From contig DAHXMR010000264.1 in NCBI GenBank assembly GCA_027371655.1, positions 1-8,169 on the forward strand: a DNA stretch of 8,169 nucleotides, written 5' to 3'. A program made the translations under genes and the position numbers. This DNA is from Microcaldota archaeon (GTDB lineage Archaea; Micrarchaeota; Micrarchaeia; Norongarragalinales; CAINOH01). Below the pieces are notes generated by a model, which was not told where the DNA came from, did not search any database, and saw nothing but the letters and a program-made list of their open reading frames with translations. Shown piece after piece: positions 3,376 to 8,169 of this stretch (position 1 is the stretch's first letter; each line of letters begins with the position of its first letter).

Positions 3376-6078
3376 TTGCCGGAAGCCTCTTTTGAAAAAG
3401 CCAAAGCCCTCATCGGAGAGCTCGTCCAGAAATTCGAGTCCATATCCAAAGACCCCCAAGCCGTAAAGCGCTACAACGAGGAAAACACGAAAAACGAGTT
3501 CATAGAACCGTTCTTCGAGGCACTCGGCTGGGACGTCCGCAACCGCAAAGTCTACGATGAAGTTCTCAAAGAACAGCGTGTTCTGCGCGGCCGGGCAGAC
3601 TACGCGTTCAGATTAAACGGCGTCAACCGCTTTTTCGTGGAAGCCAAATCGCTGAAAACCGACATTAACAACCCGGACTACGCCAAGCAAGCGATAGAAT
3701 ACGGCTTCAACAAAGGCGTCCCATACGCCATCCTTACGGACTTCGAGGGATTGAAGGTATTCAACTGCGAGTGGAACGAGCAAAACGTGTTCCGCGCAAG
3801 CGTAATAGACCTCAACTACACCCAATACCTAGCCGAATTCGAAAAAATCTGGCTCCTCAGCAGGCAAAGCACCTCCGAAAACAAGCTCGAAGAATACGCC
3901 AAAACCATCGGAAAAAGAATACCCCGCAAAGGCGTCCTCGAACTCCTCTCAAACGACTTGATGCAATGGCGTGAAAAACTCTCTAAAAACATCAAAGCCA
4001 ATTTCCCCGAAAAATACTCGCAAGAAGAAATAGACGAAATAATCCAAAGATACGTCGACCGCATAATCTTCATACGAACCGCCGAAGACCGGCAACTCGA
4101 AGAACACAAACTGCGCGAGGCAATAAACGAATACCGCAACGGCAACAAGAGCCTGAGCCCCCAAATCAAACAAGTATTCGACTACTACAAAGAGCACTAC
4201 GACAGCAACCTGTTCGGCGCAGCCCCCGAAGACAGGCACGAAGCGGACACCATAACCTTCGACGACGTCCCCCTGGTCGAAGTGCTCGACGCCACCTACG
4301 AATCGAAAGACGGCAACATCGGCTACCAATTCGACAGCATAGACGCCGACGTGCTCGGAAACGCCTACGAACAATACCTGGGCTACCTTTTGAAAACCAC
4401 GGCAAAACGCGCAAAAACCGAATACGAACACGCCCACCGCAAAGAACAAGGCATATACTACACGCCAAAATACATCGTTGACTACATAGTCCGAAACACG
4501 CTTGGAGAAGCAATCAAAGGCAAAACCCCCGCGGAAATCGAAAAAATCCGCGTCCTCGACTCCGCTTGCGGTTCGGGCTCGTTTTTGATAGCCGCATTCG
4601 AAGAACTGAGAAACTACCACCTGCTCAAAGGTACGAACCAGAAAAAACTCGAAGACGACTTCGACCTCAAGGAAGCCACCAAGATACTAAAAAACAACAT
4701 CTACGGCGTGGACTTGGACGAAAAAGCAGTGCAAATAGCCCAACTAAACCTCATGCTCAAAGCCGCGGAAAAACGCCACCGCCTTCCCCTCCTGCGCGAA
4801 AACATAAAATGCGGAAACTCACTCATCGACGACCGCGCCGTGGCAGGCGATCGCGCGTTCAACTGGAACGAAAAATTCCCCGAAGCAATGAAAAACGGCG
4901 GATTCGACGTAATAATCGGAAACCCGCCATGGGGGGCAAAGGTATCTGAATCTGAAAAGGGTTATTTCCGTGTTAACTATTCGTCTGCTCGTAATCTTAT
5001 AGACACCTTCGCACTCTTCATCGAACAAGCAAATAAACTGGCCAAGGACGGAGGGCGGGTTGGTTTTGTTTTACCGGATATAATTTTGTTAAAAAATTAC
5101 CCCGCAATCAGAAAAATAATTTTAGACTCGTTTGCAATAGAAAAAATAAAGCACGAGGGAATGGCGTTTACCGGGGTTAACCTTTATGCAGTAACAATTA
5201 TCCTGCGCAAAGAACGAGATTCGACAAAAAGGACGAGAAATGCCACGGAATGTCTTTTGGATGCCGAAGGTCAGAGGCGGAACATCGTCCCGCAAGAGTC
5301 ATTTCTTCAAAACGAAGGCATGCGATTCAATATTTTTATCGATAAACGAGTCGCAGCCGTAAAGCGCAAAATAGATGCTGGTAGCGAACGATTTGACAAA
5401 CTGTTTGAGGCGCACGAGGGGATACATTCGGGTAACGTGCGCGAAAAACTTTTTGTCGACAAAAAAGTCAATGCCAACTGTCGGCCACTGATATTCGGGC
5501 GGGAAGAAATAAGGCGGTATTACCTAAAGTGGGCTGGGAAATATGCTAATTATTCGAGAGAAATTATAGACCGGGCTGCAGGAGAATATGCGGGCTTAGG
5601 GAAGCCAGACTTTTTTGAACAACCGAAAATTATGATTCGTCGCACCGGAGATAGGCTCTTTGCAAGCTATGATGAAAACAAATATTATGCTAGCAACAAT
5701 GTGTTCGTTATACTTCCAAATCCAGATGCGCCCATAAAAGTTCCGCTTAGCTATCTGCTCGCGTTACTAAACTCAAAACTTTTTACGTATTATTTTCGGA
5801 TTATTTCCCCGAGAACAAAACAACTTTTCGCTGAACTTAAAATAGTTCATCTAAATCAATTCCCTATAAAATACGAAACAAAATACGCTATTCTTGGTAA
5901 ATTAGCACTTGAAGAGCAAGCGAAAGTCATATTGTTGGGCTCTATGCACGAAACGGATTCCAAACAAAAACTTGAGCGGGAAATTGCCGATACCGACCGC
6001 AGGATTGACGAGTTGGTTTTTGATTTGTATGGCTTGTCCGCGGAAGAGCGGCGGATTGTGGAGGAGTCGGTGAAATGA
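3376..6078 (+). CDS. Type IIG-like restriction-modification protein (nuclease + N6-adenine methylase + TaqI-type specificity)
   Basis: A 900-residue single-chain enzyme. Residues 1 to about 150 form a PD-(D/E)xK nuclease: D75 in GRADYAF, then E89 and K91 in FFVEAKSLK. A helical connector follows (about 160-330). The methylase has GIYYTP (359-364), SAM motif I VLDSACGSGSF (393-403) and catalytic GNPPWG (NPPW 516-519), typical of N6-adenine methylation in the Eco57I/TaqI class. Residues of about 640-850 resemble the TaqI C-terminal specificity domain, and a charged helical tail ends the protein. It should both methylate and cut near an asymmetric site. The likely start is TTG, with GGTG 7 nt upstream; an in-frame stop at 3358 limits the N-terminus. 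Residues of about 521-870 use more A/T-ending codons than the rest. It overlaps the DUF488 gene by 4 nt. All key residues are present. Confidence 0.93.
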   Translation: MPEASFEKAKALIGELVQKFESISKDPQAVKRYNEENTKNEFIEPFFEALGWDVRNRKVYDEVLKEQRVLRGRADYAFRLNGVNRFFVEAKSLKTDINNPDYAKQAIEYGFNKGVPYAILTDFEGLKVFNCEWNEQNVFRASVIDLNYTQYLAEFEKIWLLSRQSTSENKLEEYAKTIGKRIPRKGVLELLSNDLMQWREKLSKNIKANFPEKYSQEEIDEIIQRYVDRIIFIRTAEDRQLEEHKLREAINEYRNGNKSLSPQIKQVFDYYKEHYDSNLFGAAPEDRHEADTITFDDVPLVEVLDATYESKDGNIGYQFDSIDADVLGNAYEQYLGYLLKTTAKRAKTEYEHAHRKEQGIYYTPKYIVDYIVRNTLGEAIKGKTPAEIEKIRVLDSACGSGSFLIAAFEELRNYHLLKGTNQKKLEDDFDLKEATKILKNNIYGVDLDEKAVQIAQLNLMLKAAEKRHRLPLLRENIKCGNSLIDDRAVAGDRAFNWNEKFPEAMKNGGFDVIIGNPPWGAKVSESEKGYFRVNYSSARNLIDTFALFIEQANKLAKDGGRVGFVLPDIILLKNYPAIRKIILDSFAIEKIKHEGMAFTGVNLYAVTIILRKERDSTKRTRNATECLLDAEGQRRNIVPQESFLQNEGMRFNIFIDKRVAAVKRKIDAGSERFDKLFEAHEGIHSGNVREKLFVDKKVNANCRPLIFGREEIRRYYLKWAGKYANYSREIIDRAAGEYAGLGKPDFFEQPKIMIRRTGDRLFASYDENKYYASNNVFVILPNPDAPIKVPLSYLLALLNSKLFTYYFRIISPRTKQLFAELKIVHLNQFPIKYETKYAILGKLALEEQAKVILLGSMHETDSKQKLEREIADTDRRIDELVFDLYGLSAEERRIVEESVK

Positions 6079-6521
6079 GCGGGGGCTTGCGTTTGTTTAC
6101 CGCGGGTTACGAGGGCAGGTCGCTTGCGCAGTTCGGCGAATTGCTTCGGCAGAACGGCGTGCGCCGGCTTATCGATGTGCGTGAACGGGCGTTCAGCTTC
6201 AAGAAGGGCTTTTCCAAGACGCCCCTGCGCGAGGGATTGGCGGGGTTCGGCGTGGAATACGTGCACGCGCCCGCAACGGGCTCGCCTTCCGGGGTGCGGA
6301 AGCGATTGCACGAAACGGGGGATTATGAAACTTTTTTTGCCGACTACAAAAAGCACTTGGCCGGTTTGAACGGCAGCTTGTCGGCAGTGGTCGAGCAGGC
6401 GTATTCGGGGAACGCGTGCCTGATGTGCTTCGAGCGCGATTTTGAAAAGTGCCACCGCAGCGCGCTTGCCGAGGAAATCCGCCGCGTTGGCGGAAACGGG
6501 TTGAAAATAATCCATCTCTGA
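6075..6521 (+). CDS. DUF488 family protein
   Basis: A 148-residue protein with the full DUF488 signature: TAGYEG (9-14), LIDVR (32-36), GFSK (45-48), LREGLAGFGVEYVHAPATGSP-type centre and the C-terminal CLMCFERDFEKCHRS (C115, C118, C126, H127, R128). The cysteine/histidine cluster could hold a metal or be catalytic; the biochemical role of DUF488 is not settled. Its ATG overlaps the restriction-modification stop (ATGA) and has GGAG and GGTGA just upstream, so the two are translationally coupled. Codon use is like the host. In this setting it may assist or be carried with the restriction system, which is inference. Confidence 0.92.
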   Translation: MSGGLRLFTAGYEGRSLAQFGELLRQNGVRRLIDVRERAFSFKKGFSKTPLREGLAGFGVEYVHAPATGSPSGVRKRLHETGDYETFFADYKKHLAGLNGSLSAVVEQAYSGNACLMCFERDFEKCHRSALAEEIRRVGGNGLKIIHL

Positions 6522-6549
6522 AGTTCAGCGGAAAGGCGGTTGCAAACTT

Positions 6550-6558
6550 CTTTTAAAC
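6550..6558 (+). promoter_or_regulatory. TATA box for the disrupted gene, leaderless start
   Basis: CTTTTAAAC is centred 27 bp before ATG 6581, the distance expected if transcription begins at the start codon. No SD is present, which fits a leaderless mRNA. Confidence 0.55.
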
Positions 6559-6580
6559 GCCGGTTTCCCACGATTTTTCC

Positions 6581-7470
6581 ATGAAGGAAAAATTGCTCGT
6601 GCTTGCCAAGGCAAGCCCGGATATCAGCGCGAAGTACCAGCACTTGGTGTGCGTTGCCGGGCTTACAAAGACCCACGGTGCGCAAAAGCCCCTGCTTTTC
6701 AAACAGGGGAAAGGGCGCACCGTGGAAAACGTTTGGGCTTTTGCCTGAAATGCAGACAAGCCCACGGCTTCAGCCGTGGGTCTTTGACAGATAAGGGCGA
6801 GTGGCGCAGGATTTATCCCGTTCCGTGGGAAGCCTTTTGGAAGGAGCAGGCCACCCGCTTCAAGAAAAAACAATGGATTGAATACGAGCTGGAATCCGAG
6901 AAACCGTCGGATTACCGCCCGGAACGCAGGAAAGTAAAATGGGAAACGATACGGGTTCTGGGCGAGGCGCCTTACGCGCAAATTAACGGGCTGTTGGGAA
7001 ACCGCGTTACTACGATAGAGGAATTGGAATCAAACGGCCCCAAAATCAAATCACTTGGCGCAGTAAAACCGATGCAGGTGGTCGATTTTCTCCCGATGGA
7101 CAACCAGCAATACGAAAAACAGGTTTACAAGCAGGCTCAGCAAACTTTGAATGGCAAAAGCGCGGTTAAACTTGAAATTCCCGCATACAAGTATCAATAC
7201 GTCTTCAAAGACGACGTTTCAGGCCGCGAGCATCGTATGCTGTGCGAAGACTGGGAAGTCGGTGAACTGTACCGCCATTGCGAGGATTACCACAAAAAGG
7301 GAAAATACGCGAATGAGGCCGAGGTGCAAGCAAAAGTGCGTGAGAAAATGATGGGTTTGCTTGCTGGAAAGCCCGATTGCTATTTTATTGTGGGTTCGCA
7401 CTCGGTTTTTCCAACATATATGATTGTTGGGGTCGTGTATCCCAAAAAATCAGATATTGGCGCGAAATAG
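6581..7470 (+). pseudogene. DUF488-neighbour gene of unknown function, interrupted by a 122-bp element
   Basis: The reading frame starts MKEKLLVLAKASPDISAKYQ and runs 28 native residues to VCVAGL, then meets the inserted element and stops at TGA 6746 (55 residues). Removing 6667-6788 rejoins VAGLT to DKGEWRRIYPVPWEAF in one open frame of 255 residues to 7470. The 122-bp insert shifts the frame by two, matching the observed offset. The restored protein has a KYxxLVCVAGLT...W.R.YPVP N-terminus and a conserved-looking C-terminus, DCYFIVGSHSVFPTYMIVGVVYP. I recall such proteins beside DUF488 genes, but know of no established function. The rest of the frame has not decayed, so the insertion is recent or an internal start gives a shortened product. 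Confidence 0.85.
6667..6788 (+). mobile_element. Non-autonomous palindromic element, IS200/IS605-type (MITE/PATE)
   Basis: The 122-bp insert follows TTAC (6663-6666) and ends TTGAC. It has a left hairpin with an 11-bp stem CCACGGTGCGC/GCGCACCGTGG (6673-6683, 6715-6725) enclosing CCCCTG/CAGGGG, and a right hairpin CCCACGGC-TTCA-GCCGTGGG (6761-6780). Terminal 12 bp AAAGACCCACGG and CCGTGGGTCTTT are inverted copies. TTAC targets, subterminal hairpins, lack of target duplication and the GGCTTCAGCC right end are typical of IS200/IS605 elements; no transposase is encoded. An alternative is a classical MITE with a 3-bp ACA duplication; both readings give the same empty site, CTTACAGATAAGG. Confidence 0.8.
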
Positions 7471-7488
7471 TTGGGTTTTTACTTCGCG
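7461..7488. terminator. Convergent stop region with inverted repeat
   Basis: CGCGAA (7461-7466) and TTCGCG (7483-7488) can pair across the 8-bp gap between the converging genes, and T5 (7476-7480) lies on the plus strand. It probably ends the plus-strand transcript; both arms are also coding. Confidence 0.4.
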
Positions 7489-8169
7489 TTTTTCTCTTCC
7501 ACGTCTTTTATTTCCCGCTCTATCGCTTCGTCCTCGAGCTTTGCGAATGGAATCGCCGGCTCGCCCAACTTCTGGCCCGGCTTTAGCGCGGACACGTCCC
7601 CCCATTTGGTTTTTGCCCCTTCGGGGACTCCGAGCTGCTTGAACACTTCCGCGCTTGAAAAAGGCAGGAACGGGTACATGTGCAGCGACAGGGAGTAGAC
7701 CGCCTTGGTGCTGTTGTAAATCACGGTAGCGGCCTCCGCGCTTTTCCCCTCCTTCAGCAATTTCCACGGCGCGCGGTCGTTGAAGTACTTGTTGCACTCC
7801 GCGGAGAACAGCATTATCTTTTCCAGCGCGTCCTTCAATTTTATTTCCTCAAGTTCGCCTTCTATCGTGCGCGGGAACTGGTCCAGTTTCTTGGAGAACT
7901 CCGTGTCGGCGCCCGTTTGCGCGGAGGGCTGGGGAACGGCCCCGCCGTATTTCGTTTTGACGAACGACAGCACGCGGTAGCAGAAATTGCCGTACGAGTC
8001 CACAAGCTCGTTGTTTATCTTGGACTGGAATTCCTTCCACGAAAAGTCCGCGTCGCTCGTGCTTGCGGGCGTGATTGCCGTGAAGTAGTACCTCAAATAG
8101 TCCGCGGGGTATTTCGACAGGAATTCCTCAAGGCCTATGAGGGTGCCGCGGCTTTTGCTCATCTTCTGG
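7479..8169 (-). CDS. metG: Methionyl-tRNA synthetase, C-terminal part (5' end off window)
   Basis: The visible 229 residues begin QKMSKSRGT, the KMSKS loop that stabilises the aminoacylation transition state; the Rossmann catalytic half with the HIGH motif lies beyond the right edge. Then come LRYYFTAITPASTSDADFSW and the helical anticodon-binding domain with SYGNFCYRVLSF, NKYFNDRAPWKLLKEG and LHMYPFLPFSSAEVFKQLG, all standard for class I MetRS. The protein ends about 50 residues after that domain with a charged tail and lacks the fused C-terminal EMAP/Trbp111-type tRNA-binding domain found in some MetRS; in many archaea that domain is a separate protein. It charges initiator and elongator tRNA-Met. 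Confidence 0.95.
   Translation of the reverse strand, partial: QKMSKSRGTLIGLEEFLSKYPADYLRYYFTAITPASTSDADFSWKEFQSKINNELVDSYGNFCYRVLSFVKTKYGGAVPQPSAQTGADTEFSKKLDQFPRTIEGELEEIKLKDALEKIMLFSAECNKYFNDRAPWKLLKEGKSAEAATVIYNSTKAVYSLSLHMYPFLPFSSAEVFKQLGVPEGAKTKWGDVSALKPGQKLGEPAIPFAKLEDEAIEREIKDVEEKNAK

Noticed and set aside
3949..4620. 223-codon open frame on the minus strand inside the restriction gene
   Set aside because: It lies opposite the conserved methylase and connector region, its translation is low-complexity V/F-rich and has no SD or promoter; it is a codon-bias shadow.
5856..6515. 219-codon minus-strand open frame opposite DUF488
   Set aside because: It covers the DUF488 gene and the end of the restriction gene, both with strong family matches on the plus strand; no recognisable protein on the minus strand.
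6667..6788. Possible BHB-type intron in a protein gene, since removal restores the frame
   Set aside because: Only CTTA/TAAG pairs outside the insert, leaving 1 nt unpaired on one strand and 6 on the other; no two 3-nt bulges flanking a 4-bp helix can be drawn. The ends fit a transposable element much better.
1..8169. CRISPR arrays, rRNA genes, C/D-box RNA
   Set aside because: No regularly spaced repeats, rRNA core sequences or C/D box pairs were seen on reading both strands.

Overview
The window looks archaeal. It encodes aIF5A with a hypusination loop, promoters look like TATA boxes about 27 nt upstream of starts, and a tRNA-Arg(UCU) gene carries an intron bounded by a textbook bulge-helix-bulge (BHB) motif. 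Short gaps, Shine-Dalgarno (SD) sites and gene content fit a small-genome lineage of the DPANN type, but the lineage cannot be fixed from this sequence alone.

Layout, left to right. (a) 1-1876, mostly housekeeping: a TatD-family DNase running off the left edge (-), a divergent promoter region, aIF5A (+), then convergently the last gene of a leftward operon. (b) That operon (2270-1172, -) has three genes with 3- and 13-nt gaps and SD sites: an AbrB/SpoVT-fold DNA-binding protein, a 43-residue four-cysteine protein resembling the small Fe-S subunits of glycyl-radical enzymes, and an AlkD-like DNA alkylation repair protein. (c) 2418-2535 (-): tRNA-Arg(UCU), interrupted in the T-loop (position 59/60) by a 43-nt intron; splicing restores a canonical T arm. 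(d) 2536-2865: a gene-free stretch with the tRNA promoter, a diverged copy of that promoter, inverted and tandem repeats, and a TATA box for a lysine-rich protein of unknown function (2866-3261, +). (e) 3376-7470 (+), the accessory part: a single-chain restriction-modification protein (PD-(D/E)xK nuclease + N6-adenine methylase + TaqI-like specificity domain), overlapping by 4 nt a DUF488 protein, followed by a gene broken by a 122-bp palindromic element of IS200/IS605 type. (f) 7479-8169 (-): C-terminal part of methionyl-tRNA synthetase, running off the right edge at the KMSKS motif.

How the parts work together: restriction-modification and DUF488 are translationally coupled and probably form one accessory unit with the now-disrupted third gene. 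A near-perfect palindrome sits over the presumed TATA box of the restriction-modification gene, suggesting repressor control. The specificity half of that protein has codon use unlike the rest, suggesting exchange of the recognition domain. The observations most worth following are the T-loop intron, the element insertion, the unrecognised small Fe-S-type gene and the mosaic restriction enzyme.
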